Part shown: positions 12,086-22,700 of the stretch, piece by piece
How the letters are laid out: each line of letters starts with the position of its first letter
Numbering within the stretch: position 1 is the first letter of the stretch
Assembly (NCBI GenBank): GCA_001599755.1
Contig: BCHX01000007.1
Coordinates: forward strand, 3,286,001-3,350,000
DNA from: Gliomastix tumulicola
Lineage: Eukaryota > Ascomycota > Sordariomycetes > Hypocreales > Bionectriaceae
Direction: 5' to 3'
DNA: 64,000 bases
Translations under genes and position numbers: made by a program
The notes under the pieces: model-generated
What the model saw: the letters and a program-made list of their open reading frames with translations, nothing else
Databases searched by the model: none
What the model was told of the DNA's origin: nothing

Positions 12086-14643
12086 GCGGTGCCAGGAGGC
12101 GATATTATCTTAGACCTAATACTTGCATCAGAGCATGTTGCATGAAATACATATAGTAATTGATTATGTCTAATCATGTCTTGATCCGATATCTGTATGT
12201 CGTCCCTTATTGTACGATGCATCTAGACCATTGTAGCCCATATCCTCAAAATGCAATGCATAGATGTATAAAACCATTACTTATATGAGTGCAAGATAGC
12301 TCCAAAGCACAATGTCAATAAACCCCGGCGAGCAAACTCTCATCAATTATTCACAAGTGCATGCGACGCCGCATCGCGAACGAGTGCCCTGACGAGAGCT
12401 CAGTTTAACTCACGCAACATGTCTCGTCAGAATGCTGTCTCTTTACGTCACTTGTCTTTGTGAGGTCAATATCATGGAAGAAGAGAGAGAAAGCATTCGA
12501 ATGTCCCCAAGGAGCGCGAGATGCTTGCCATGAAGATACGTTGATATATGCATCGCGTCATTATGGAGGAGTACGCTGGCAGTATCGGGGTCCTTTAAGA
12601 AGAAGATGGGCGTTGACACTGCAGGCAAGTCACCCTCGGGATGCCTTCCTTTCAAGATAGCGCATCGAGTACAGTTTGAAGCTGTATTGATCTCCAAGGC
12701 GATAATGAAATGATCTTTTTCCATCTACGTCTCTCAGTCAAAGGTAGATGTATAGGGTAGCTAATCTGGACTCACGGGGCAACTGCAAGTCCTACGTCAC
12801 AAGCAGAATTACAGATGAAGTAGAAAGGGTCTAATGAGACATATCCACCAAGATATGATAAGTTCTTATAATATTAGGGTATCGCTTGGCTGGCTGTTAA
12901 GTCAATCAGACCACCAGCCACTTATCAAGGTCGGTTTATTCCCTTAACCGACCTACTAATCATGCACAAGAAGCACAGCAACAACGTGAGGCAACATGAT
13001 TCATAAAGTTGAGAACAGGATGAGAAGATATATAGAGCTTGGGACTAAAGGTAATCCCGTGTTCACGTGAAGATAGCGCCGATAATTCAGGCCTTCGGTG
13101 ACGGAGCAAGTCACGGAGCAGATACCCATACTAAGTCCATACCCCAGATATTCCGAGACCCTGGGTCCAGATCCCCCGGCCTTCATACGCACGATACATT
13201 AGCCGTTAAATCAGCCATCAGCCATGAATGGAAATAAAGAGGGGTCAGGGAAGCGAAGTGTCACATGGCTGGCAGGGACTGCCATGCGTGAGTGTCCTCG
13301 GGCGGGGGCAGGATTGCAGAGAAGGAGCAAGACAGAGGGGGGACGAATGTTATACGGAAAGATAGAGCAGTATTGAAAGATGGATACGGAGCACATTGAC
13401 CAGGGACAAGAGTCAGGTCATTGTAGGAGCGCTGATGCAAAAAGCAAGGCCTTCGAAAGACCCGCTCTGTTCCTGCCAACCGGGCCTTCAGACTCGTGAC
13501 ACTTGCTATTCGATCACGCGTCAAATGTGGCTCTAGCCCAGTCCAAGTTGACGCTTTCTGAGTTCTCCTTGCTCCGTGTTCTCGCTCACGTTCTATTCTC
13601 TCAGTCGGATACTCGGCTTGGAGTCAGTGACACCGCGTGAGGACCGGCCAAGCTCCGGGGGATTTCGCCAAACTCCCGCCCCTCCACTTCATCACCACTT
13701 CACTCCTGCAAGTAGCGATAGATTTGCATACCGATCGAGAGGATGGACGTACATATCGCCTGTAGAGTCGTGATATACGCGTCCCAACTGCTTGGTGTTC
13801 ACGGTGGAGAAGCGTTGATACTGCGAGTCCGCCACGGTGCAACTTTGCGGTGTGTTCCGCGTGGAGTCTCCGAAGGAACTACGCGCCAAGCCGCCTCTCG
13901 GATCTGGGCAATCTCGACCAACGGATATTGGAGCCAGACCTCTGCCCATTCCTGAAGCTGGGGGAGCCACAAGCAGGGCAGGGAAACCGGGGTCTCCTCA
14001 GTGATTCAGGGCTGGTGCTCCATCGCGAGGGAGGCCCCGTGGGTGCTAGCGCTGTAGTCCGTCCTAAACCCGTCCAACGATAGCCTCATCCCTGGGCAGA
14101 ACCAGGACCACGCGTCCTCGAAACCCCACACAGCTCGGACTCCATTCGCCCACTAAGCCGCCTCATGGCGCCATTATTGGTGGAAGATTTCTACGTAGAT
14201 TCTCCTTGGGGGGGACGGATCCATGCGGAGACATGGGAGGGACGAGGGAGAGTTGGGGAAAAAAAAGTGAACCCCCCCATCACCTGGACGGTGAGAAACC
14301 TGTTGACTCGCGGGCTATTGGCGTCCAGAGCAACTCGCTTGCCAGGAGAGTCGGTCTGCATCGGCCGAGACCGGCTATTCTCTGTGGCTGGGAAGGACGT
14401 GTCTCTCCTGCATAGTCTGCTAGGTCGAAAGGAACTTCGTCCCTGAGGCTCCAAGACGCCTCTTTACCCGAGCCATCCTATCGGACAACCGTCGGGGTTC
14501 TTGATAGCCAGGCGAATTCCCGTTTAAATTCCTCCGACTCCCCTCCCCACGAACCTCCCAACGTTACTGCTTGCCATCTCATCCCTTTCCCTTCTCTCTC
14601 TCCCTCACACTCGGCAGGGACAAGCCACGAGACAATTTTCAAG
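12086..14643. other. Long intergenic region, 2.6 kb
   Basis: This is the longest gene-free stretch in the window. It holds AT-richer sequence around 12100-13000, a 9-bp inverted repeat (listed separately), and a CT-rich promoter tract at about 14525-14615 ahead of the sugar transporter. Small ORFs on both strands do not resemble proteins and have no splice support. Confidence 0.5.
12928..12954. repeat. 9-bp perfect inverted repeat
   Basis: AGGTCGGTT and AACCGACCT are perfect inverted copies separated by 9 bp. Each arm contains a CGG/CCG triplet, the half-site type bound by Zn2Cys6 dimers. It lies far from any gene (about 0.9 kb from one end, 1.7 kb from the other). Confidence 0.55.
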
Positions 14644-16297
14644 ATGGCTACTCCGCAGGTGTACAGTTGGTACTGCTCGATGGTAGCAGCACTGTGCATG
14701 GTGCTCTACGGCTATGATGCGTCCGTCTTCAATTCGGTCCAGGGTTCGCAGAACTGGCTGGACTGGGTTGACCTCGACCCCGATGTCAACACCTACATGC
14801 TTGGACTGAGTAGGTTTTTCGCGATACTCACCCGACAGCATGCTTGCTTGATCTTCTTCTTTCTAACAGGTACTCTTTTTAGTCAACACCTCCTACACCA
14901 TCGGCGCCATCGTTGCCGGCTTCTTCATGGGCGGCCCCCTGGCCGACTATTTCGGGCGCCGCTGGGGCATGTTCGCCGGCTGCTTCGTCACCGTCATCGC
15001 GACATTCATGCAGGCCTTCACGCCCCGCCACAACATCGGTCTCTTCATCGCCGGCCGCGTCATCATCGGCATCGGCCAGGGTCTCGCCCTGACGGCGGCG
15101 CCCGTATACATCGGCGAGGTCACGCCGGCCGCCATCCGAGGCAAGGTCATGACCATCTGGCAGATGAACTACTCGACGGGCAGCTTCATCGCCTACTGGA
15201 CCAACTTCGCCTGCTCCAAGTACCGCAGCCGCCTCGGCGAGTGGGACTGGCGCATCGTCGTGCTCTTCCAGATCCTCGTGCCCCTGCTCGTCTGCTCGAC
15301 CGTCCTCTTCATCCCCGAGACGCCGCGCTGGTTCATCCAGAAGCGCGGGGACGTGGACGGTGCCCGTGCCGCCCTGCTCAAGATCCGACCCGAGGAGGAG
15401 GTCGAGGAGGAGCTCGCCTCGATCCGCAGCGCCATCGAGTTCGAGAAGGAGCTTATCAAGGGATCCAGCTACGCCGCTCTGTTCCGCGATGCCTCCGTCC
15501 GCAAGCGTCTCTATCTTGCGTTCGTGCTCAACATCGGCCAGCAGCTGACCGGTCAGGGCACGCTCAACTCGTACTCGACTACCATCTACCGCAAGGTCTG
15601 GCCCGAGAGCGGCACGATCAACCTTATCAACGCCCTCAACGCCACTTTTGGTATCCTCTTCACCCTGAACGCCATGTGGACTTCTGACCGCTACGGTCGT
15701 CGGTGGTTGCTGATGGTTGGTGCCTGCGGCATGGGTCTCTGCATGCTCATCGTCTCGACTGTCGGTCTCACTACGCCTACGTACGAGAACGGCACCAAGT
15801 CCGAGTCTGTCGGCATCGGCATCGTCTTCCTCTTCTTCCTCTTTGCTTTCTTCTACAAGCCTTCTTGGGGAGCCACCGTCTGGATGTGGACTGCCGAGGT
15901 CTTCTCCATGAACGTTCGTGCCCAGGCCGTCGGCATGTGCTCGCAGATGCAGAACGTAAGTATCCTATCCTCTCTCCGACCCCCTTGGTCAACTATGAGG
16001 ACATCTCGACTAACTTTTCCCCAGGTCTCCAACGCCATCTTCCAGCAGTTCTTCCCCGAGTTCCTCGCTGCGACCGGCCTCAAGTGCCTCTACTTCTTCA
16101 TGTCGATCAACATCCTCCTCGCGACCTTTGTCTACTTCTTCATCCCCGAGACGAAGCAGGTGCCCCTCGAGGAGATCGACGTGCTCTTCGGCGGCGCTCT
16201 GCATACGGAGCACGGTGGCGAGATCCTGGCCAAGCGTGCCGACGAGGGGGAGGTCCAGAACGTCGAGCAGTCGGTCGAGCCCAAGGATAAGGTCTAG
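14644..16297 (+). CDS. MFS sugar porter
   Basis: This is a plasma-membrane sugar transporter of the major facilitator superfamily (sugar porter family). I infer exons 14644-14809, 14883-15955 and 16025-16297, giving 503 residues, with about 12 hydrophobic segments. Family marks are visible: DYFGRRWG after TM2, a GRVIIGIGQG helix, a PETPRW signature after TM6, GQQLTGQG in TM7, DRYGRR in the second half, and PETKQVPLEEID at the C-terminus. The first intron hides just after the first transmembrane segment. The second is 69 bp with a GTAAGT donor. The C-tail is charged and cytosolic. The substrate (hexose, disaccharide or galacturonate type) cannot be decided by eye. It lies convergent to the Fe2OG oxygenase gene. 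Confidence 0.93.
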
Positions 16298-17022
16298 ATT
16301 GGGGGCTGAGAGAATAGAGAGGGGAAGGATAGGACCTTTGGATGTCTACTTTGGCGTTAAGACGTCGCAATATTCCATATCCCTGGCTACCTACATTAGG
16401 TGTGCCTTATAGAAGTACATAGCAAAAATATCGCTGCGTATTCTTCCACACATGCTTCGCACTTTGACGCTGTAGACGATGAAATGGCTCTCCTCGACCT
16501 CTTTGTGTGTCTACATATATACCACAGGTATTTCAACTTCCTTGATGGCTCGGCGTGCTTAAAGATTTTGACCAGGCACGCTCCAAGTGTTAACTGGGGA
16601 GGTAGCCGCTTCTAAAGAACAAGATATCACGAGGAGTCACTTACCTGTGAGGTTGATTCGTGGCTGATGCCATACTGAGTGATTCTACCTGCCTTCTATG
16701 CACTGTCGGATGGTGTCCCCGTCGAGAATGGGCGAAACGGCAAGTCTATGACAGCTACTCTTGGCAAGCAATCTCCAAACTGTACGCGCTGCACGGTAGG
16801 GGCTAGTCTAGCTAACACTGACTTAGGACATGTGCACCATGAAGCGACCGTGGTGAACTATGAGCTTTGCTGGTCTGCCACATCTCGGGCTATGTATGTA
16901 CGAGGATCATAAACGGGAGCGGATTCTTGGATACATTTTGATTTCTCTCATCCATATAAATAACAAGACCTCATAATAATAGATACACAGATTTTCTGAC
17001 CGCTCGGCGCATATGCCCCCCC
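16298..17022. other. Intergenic between convergent genes
   Basis: This 725 bp region holds the 3' ends of the sugar porter and Fe2OG oxygenase genes. It presumably carries both transcription termination regions. I see no gene. Confidence 0.5.
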
Positions 17023-18164
17023 TCACGCGGCAATGTCGACAACAACACGACGACGAACCTCCTCGCTCTCAATACCGCCCGTGAGAACAGTGTTCTTGCG
17101 CTGCTCCTCGTGCGTGGCGCGATACACATCAAACTTGTGGCTGAACCACTCGTCGCAGGCAATCATGCGACCCTCCGAGTCCTTGAACATGGTCCCGTGA
17201 GCAGGACGGGTGAAGTAGGCGATGGAGAAGCGGTGCGTCGTGTCCATCTCAGCAACAGGGACGACACGGTGCAGGACGGATCGCAGACGCATGCCCGAGA
17301 GGAAGCGGAGCGAGTCGCCGATGTTGCAGATGGCGTGACCCGGCTTGGGACGCACCCAGTCCCAGACCTCCGGGTTGCTGGGGGAGGGAACCTGCAGGCC
17401 CCATTGCTGGGCGAAGAGGAAGGCGATGCTGCTGATGTCGGTGTGCTTGTTGTGGCCGACGTTGGACTCGGCGCGGTGATCGCGGCGAGGGTAGCGGTGG
17501 AAGGTCATGGACGAGTTGGAGGGCTTGTTGTCGTCGTGGGCCAGCTCGTAGCGCTCCTCGCCTTCGAGGCCGATGGCAGAGGAGAAGGAGGCGAGGAGGG
17601 TCTTGACGTGGAAGCGGGACTTCTGGATGAAGTCGTTGAAGAGGGACTTGTTGTCCAGGAGAGCCGGAGGGAGAGGCTTCTCTGTCCACTCGAGACCGTC
17701 CATGGCGACCTGATGATGATTAGCTACTCTTCCATCCACGAGAGTACGCAAGTAACTCACTCGAATGGTCTCGAATCCATCTCTGGAGTGCTCAGTAGCA
17801 CCAGTCTGGGTGCCAATGGGCTTGTATCTGAAAAGACGTTAGCATGCCTGTCCCAGAAGTAGAGGTAAAGGGATACCGACCCCTGAACATCTGAGCCATA
17901 GGCAAAAGGAGTCTTCTGGTCGAGGGGAAGATCGAAGAAGCCCTTCATGACGGAGAGGACACCGTGGTAGTCATCCCAAAGACCGCGGCTCTCGGGGGCA
18001 GTCAGGTCAAGGTAGAAGAAGCCATCCTTCTCTCCCGCGAGGAGGAGTCGAGCAAGCTCCTCAGGGTCCTTGTTCAGGAGCTTCACGGTAGAGAAGGTCT
18101 GCAGGTCTGCCGTCGTGAAGGGACGGTCATCGGGGAAGGGGCTGGGAAGAATGGTAGAAGCCAT
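17023..18164 (-). CDS. 2-oxoglutarate/Fe(II) oxygenase, isopenicillin-N-synthase-like
   Basis: This is a cytosolic non-haem iron oxygenase of the DIOX_N / 2OG-FeII_Oxy type. I infer exons 18164-17881, 17827-17761 and 17709-17023, giving 345 residues, the usual length. Iron ligands are visible: His206 and Asp208 in HTD, and His264 in SVLHRVV. Arg277 and Ser279 in RFS should bind 2-oxoglutarate. The first donor is GTCGGT, poor by consensus but the only one that keeps frame and yields the family's DVQGYKP. Second intron: GTGAGT donor. Such enzymes hydroxylate, desaturate or cyclise secondary metabolites or small acids. The upstream region is shared with the haem-oxygenase-like gene. Substrate unknown. 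Confidence 0.9.
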
Positions 18165-19683
18165 GGTGGATGGAAAGGGGGGAAGAAAGATGAACGCTGA
18201 GTGCTGTTAGAGATGGGTATGCTAGGTGAGAGAGATATTGGATGTCTGATTGCTCGATGCTGGCAAGTATGAAGCCTCATGCACGGACTGCAGACCCTAT
18301 TTGTACATGTATCGTTACACTCGTCGAGGACTCTCGGACACACGATAGCTTCTTCCAGACACCGGCTGTGGCCGTGGCCACTTGTGATATCGCGTGTAAG
18401 CCCGTGGCAACTGGCCAGACGGATCTGATCCCTCGCAAGCCCCGCGAGCCACGAGCAGAAGACGAATTACCGTTTTGTCACACACGAGCTACATGCAGGG
18501 GCAGGGGCCTAAGCGAAGGCGGATCTTTACCAGTTCCAGGGTCCGAACGAACTCATCATGTCTTGCAGCGCCTGCCGAGTGCTGAGGGGTTACATCGGCA
18601 GGGGGCGCTATCTGCAGGGACGCATGGGACTATCTGTGGGCTTGCATGCAGAACATTCGAAACGAAATGGCGACATGGCAAAAGCCACATTCCGCGCTTA
18701 CGCTTGGCAAGGCTTGGGGTCGAACGGCAGAGCGTCTCCTCATGATGTTTGCGACGGTTGTCTGACCAGCTTCCAAGTTGGTCGTGGTCGGTGATTCTTG
18801 AATCGTTCTAGAGCCCATAGCGGCGGCGCCACACTGATGGCGACATCGGGTGATAGTGAACCTATCTGAGCGCTGTCGGTGTCCGGTCGTATTGTGGAGG
18901 ATTGGCCTATCAGGCGAGGGCCTCCTATTCGGTCTACGAGGGTGTATATGAAACATCTTAACGTATGCTACTCAGCTAAGGCCAGCCACACCAGTCTAGA
19001 GGCGGAGTGAGAATACGGTGCTGACGCCAGGGATGCACATTTGACACGCCAGAGGGACTCGTGTCCTCATGCTGAATCTGGAGGTTGATAAGAACTCCCC
19101 CACACTTTAGACGCCCTTCTCCAATAGTCTCGGACGCTCGGTGTGGGCGGGACGGCACGAATCCTTGTCCTTCCCTCAAGCCACCTTCAGCCACCAAAGC
19201 AGGCCAAGCAACCCCTCTCGGTATAAGGGACACGCAGCCCGGCCTTGATACACACGGAAGCGGCTAGACCCGGAACTTGATTGTTTGTCTGTACTAACGG
19301 CGCTGACCAACACAATCTTCACGTTCGTGGGCTCGTACGTATCAAAGGGCGAGGAATGAAAATTTTGGCCAAGCGTTATCGTAGGAGGAGGCAGAGGCAA
19401 TCGACGATGGCATTCAGGGGCTTTGGTGGCTTACACGTGCTCCTCGGCCTCGCCATAGCACGAAGTCGAGGAAGGTGTGGAAAGGCAGGCGTCTAAGATT
19501 AGATGACGTGCGAGCAAATGAAGAAGGTATTATTCCAAGATGATACATAAGGTGGTATTTCACCTGCGTATGCGCCAGGACGCGTGCGACTAACGAGATC
19601 CCAAGCATTACTTTCTGCACGGATGTGATCTTGCTCTGAAGACGTCTCCGGAAACTGCAGTTTTGCCTCCTTCCCCTCACACG
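18165..19683. other. Divergent intergenic region, 1.5 kb
   Basis: This is the shared upstream region of the Fe2OG oxygenase (minus) and the haem-oxygenase-like gene (plus), so the two could be co-regulated. ORFs up to 167 codons exist on the plus strand but have no recognisable protein character. I see no TATA box that stands out. Confidence 0.5.
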
Positions 19684-21870
19684 ATGTTGATAGTTTTGTT
19701 CTCTCTTTTTTGCATCGGCTTCGCGTGCTTTAGGCCCGGAGTGGTGTCACTTACCTACCCTTACCGTTCTCCTTTCTCAAAGAAGAAGTCGAAGGCTCTG
19801 GTTTCGTCGACAGGGTCTACTGCCCCAGAGCTGCCTAAAGCATGCCAGCCAAATCTTTATAAACGGCTCTATCACCAGCTGCACAACCTCGAAGACAATC
19901 CTCAAGTCTTGCCTGAAGCAAGGGATGCCCTCATTGCACTCTTCTCCGAGGCCATCTCAGAGGCACAATCACGACTGGGAAAGAACGGCGGCATCTTCGC
20001 CATCGAGCACTTCGACCCCGAGGCACTGTCCAACTTCATCCGTACCCAAGATGAGGACATCCTTGCCCGGCTGGACGAGTACAGCGCACGCCGTGACAAT
20101 GGCGCAGCGAGGGAGCTCTTCCAGACACGCGACGAAGCCCGGGCCTGGCTGATCCAGCGAGCACCATCCAAGCTCGTGGACGGTGCATGGCTTGGTCACA
20201 TCCACAAAGCCTCGACTCACTTCCCCCTCCGTGGCATCACCAAGAACGCTTGGCAGGTGCTGTCTGAGGAGCTCGGCGATGGGGATCTCTCCAAGAACCA
20301 TGCCGCCATCTTCCGTCAGCTGCTTCACGACATCGACGCAAGGCTTCCGGAAGCAGACAGCGCCGACTTCATAAAGCAGAACTTCCTTCCTGAACCCTTA
20401 GACGCTGCCGCTGAGGATGCCCTCTGGAAGGGTGCCACTGCCCAGCTCCTGATCTCGCTCTTCCCCGCCGAGTTCCTGCCGGAGATCCTCGGCTTCAACA
20501 TGCACTTTGAGTGTCTCACCTGGGACACGGTGCGCGCCGCCCGGGAGCTCAGAGAGCTGCGTCTGGACGACTACTACTTCCTGCTGCACATCTCCATCGA
20601 CAACTCGGACAGTGGCCACACAGCCATGGCGCTGCGTGTCGTTCTCGACTACCTGGAGCATGTGAGAGCTGAGCACGGCGATGTTGTCCTGCAGCAAGTC
20701 TGGAAGCGCGTCCAGACTGGCTATCTCCTCTCGGAGAAGTTCACTGTCGAGCCAGCACCGCGAGCCACTGCTGTACCTCCAAGCCAAGCCGCCACAGACA
20801 ACAAATACGCACCTGAGGTCATCAGGATCTTCAAGGCCAAGGCTGCCGTGGCCGCAAAGCTGCACTGTGGCTCCCGCGTCAAGATCGGCTCGAAAAAACT
20901 CTCCGAGTGGCTTGATCACGATGTTCTGGGTGCCGAGCAGGGGCAGACGGATTTTCTCACGGCACTGAGCAACTCCAAGGCCTGGATCCGTCCAGGCGCA
21001 AGTGCCGAGAGTAGACTTGTCCGCGAGTTCGAGTGGAATGGCAAGATGTTTGGTGCCTTCACTGAGAGCGAGTTGGACTCGCTCAAGAGATGGATCGATG
21101 CTCTTGTACCGATCCCCGGGGCACACGGCTCCTTTTATTGGGCGTTTATTGGGAGAGAGCCAGCAATATCGACCATCTCCGCGGAGGGCGTGGATGTGCG
21201 AGATGGCTATTCCGTTCTATCGGAGCGAGGTCTCACTCGTCCCTGGACAGAGGAGGGCTCCATGACCCCGAAGCCCCTCAGCACACTTGCCAACGTCAAC
21301 TGGGCCAAGCTCATGCCTCTCTGGTTCGCACATGCTGCTCTCCTGGACGGCTTCGTCTCCATCCCCATTCACACGTGCACCGCGACAGCAGCGGCAGTGG
21401 TGAGGGTCATGCGAGCACAGCGAGGATTCGCCGCCGAAGGCAACGGCGTCTCAGGGATGGACGAGTTCCGCAGACCGAAAGGCGACTGCCAAGGCCTCCT
21501 TGAGCTGGGACTGGAGATGACGGCGGGAGCAGGACTGTCGTTGCCACGTAGTCTCAGAGAGGCAGTGCCAGACACGTCCAGCTTCGCCATGGACATGCTG
21601 CACTGGAGCATGCGGCCGGTCAGAAACAGGGACGCGCTGCTGGGCATGGCGTGGGCGTTTGTGGAGCTACATGAAAGACTAGCGACTATGGACGACTGCG
21701 TCCTGTCGGAAGAGTCTAGAAGAGTGCTGGGTGCTATGGCTGTGAGAGAGCGGGAGGGACTGGCTGCCTGCATGGCACTGATGAGCCCAAAGGGGAAGCT
21801 GGGACGGCTCGACGAGTTTGAAGCTGCTGCAAATTTTGCACGGAGGCGCATCGCTGAGTGCTTCCTGTAG
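19684..21870 (+). CDS. Haem-oxygenase-like diiron (iron-containing redox enzyme) protein with membrane anchor
   Basis: This is a single-exon gene of 728 residues from the ATG at 19684; an upstream in-frame TTG is ignored. Residues 1-18 form a hydrophobic anchor or signal. The middle resembles the 'iron-containing redox enzyme' group (Haem_oxygenas_2-like, recalled, not searched). It has PEILGFNMHFE at residues 266-276 with Glu267 and Glu276, then HISIDNSDSGH at 302-312 with His302, Asp306, Asp309 and His312 as likely iron ligands. Known relatives of this fold (UndA, BesC, SznF central domain) activate O2 for N-oxygenation or C-C cleavage. Residues about 390-728 form a further helical region I cannot assign. 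It is divergent from the Fe2OG oxygenase and upstream of an MFS gene. Substrate unknown. Confidence 0.8.
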   Translation: MLIVLFSLFCIGFACFRPGVVSLTYPYRSPFSKKKSKALVSSTGSTAPELPKACQPNLYKRLYHQLHNLEDNPQVLPEARDALIALFSEAISEAQSRLGKNGGIFAIEHFDPEALSNFIRTQDEDILARLDEYSARRDNGAARELFQTRDEARAWLIQRAPSKLVDGAWLGHIHKASTHFPLRGITKNAWQVLSEELGDGDLSKNHAAIFRQLLHDIDARLPEADSADFIKQNFLPEPLDAAAEDALWKGATAQLLISLFPAEFLPEILGFNMHFECLTWDTVRAARELRELRLDDYYFLLHISIDNSDSGHTAMALRVVLDYLEHVRAEHGDVVLQQVWKRVQTGYLLSEKFTVEPAPRATAVPPSQAATDNKYAPEVIRIFKAKAAVAAKLHCGSRVKIGSKKLSEWLDHDVLGAEQGQTDFLTALSNSKAWIRPGASAESRLVREFEWNGKMFGAFTESELDSLKRWIDALVPIPGAHGSFYWAFIGREPAISTISAEGVDVRDGYSVLSERGLTRPWTEEGSMTPKPLSTLANVNWAKLMPLWFAHAALLDGFVSIPIHTCTATAAAVVRVMRAQRGFAAEGNGVSGMDEFRRPKGDCQGLLELGLEMTAGAGLSLPRSLREAVPDTSSFAMDMLHWSMRPVRNRDALLGMAWAFVELHERLATMDDCVLSEESRRVLGAMAVREREGLAACMALMSPKGKLGRLDEFEAAANFARRRIAECFL

Positions 21871-22700
21871 GACCAGGGAATAGATGTAGAAAGTAGTGTA
21901 TGCAAGCCACAAAATGTAACCGTGCTCGAAGACGTGCTCTAAGCAAGCCCTAACTCCAAGCGCCCGCACCCTGTCTCTGTAATCTTCTGTCATGTCCTGT
22001 GAGGGACAGGTTACAGGGGCTCTCCCCGCGCATAGAGGACATGCTCCACCGAACAGGAACAAGAACAAGAACTACTCAGGGAGCGATGGGACGGACCGCA
22101 GCGAATCGCGGAGAACATCTCTCCGAGTGGCGTCAAGGGTCTGGGAGAAGTGCCAGCTGAACCTGACCAGTCCACGGACCGTATTGCTTGATTTAGGACA
22201 TTTCTGATCAATTGAGAAGGTAGTACTCAAACGGCCAATATTGGGATAGTGTACATTGGTGAAGAGTGTTGGCAGGGTCCTTATCGCGGAGGATTTGGTG
22301 GCTTAAGCCACAGTATGCAGGCAACGTGGTCCTATTGCAGCGTACGCCGAGACAACAACTTGGCTCGATGAAGGCGACAAATTTCTTGGCTGCAAAGTCT
22401 GCTCGGCCCCTCGTGACTGTGGCAAGACAAGGGCTTGGGTGAAAAGTTTGCCGTCTTGCGTCCCTGTGTCAAGTCGGGACTGGATTATGCCGTGACGAAG
22501 CGCCATGTGCAGGGTCTCCGGCTTTCACGATGCGGACTGGCCGCGGGCGGAATTGCGGTCATGGCAGCGTCATTGCGTGATTCTCGCCCCTGGTCGTCGT
22601 CTGCTTTGCATTGCCCAGGCTTCTTATTTGGAAGGACGCCCGAGGTGCACAGCATGCTAGACCATCCTCCCATCGCTTCCCACGTGAATCGTAACGAAAG
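21871..22700. other. Intergenic, upstream of MFS gene
   Basis: This 830 bp gap holds a short (GAACAA)-type microrepeat near 22052-22070 and otherwise nothing recognisable. It should contain the promoter of the downstream MFS gene. Confidence 0.45.

Noticed and set aside
12086..14643. Decayed transposon in the longest gene-free stretch
   Set aside because: No terminal repeats, target-site duplications or transposase/reverse-transcriptase fragments could be seen by reading.
17110..17862. 250-codon plus-strand ORF antisense to the Fe2OG oxygenase gene
   Set aside because: It is a shadow of GC-rich codons: it overlaps the true gene completely, crosses its introns and has a low-complexity Val/Gly/Glu composition.
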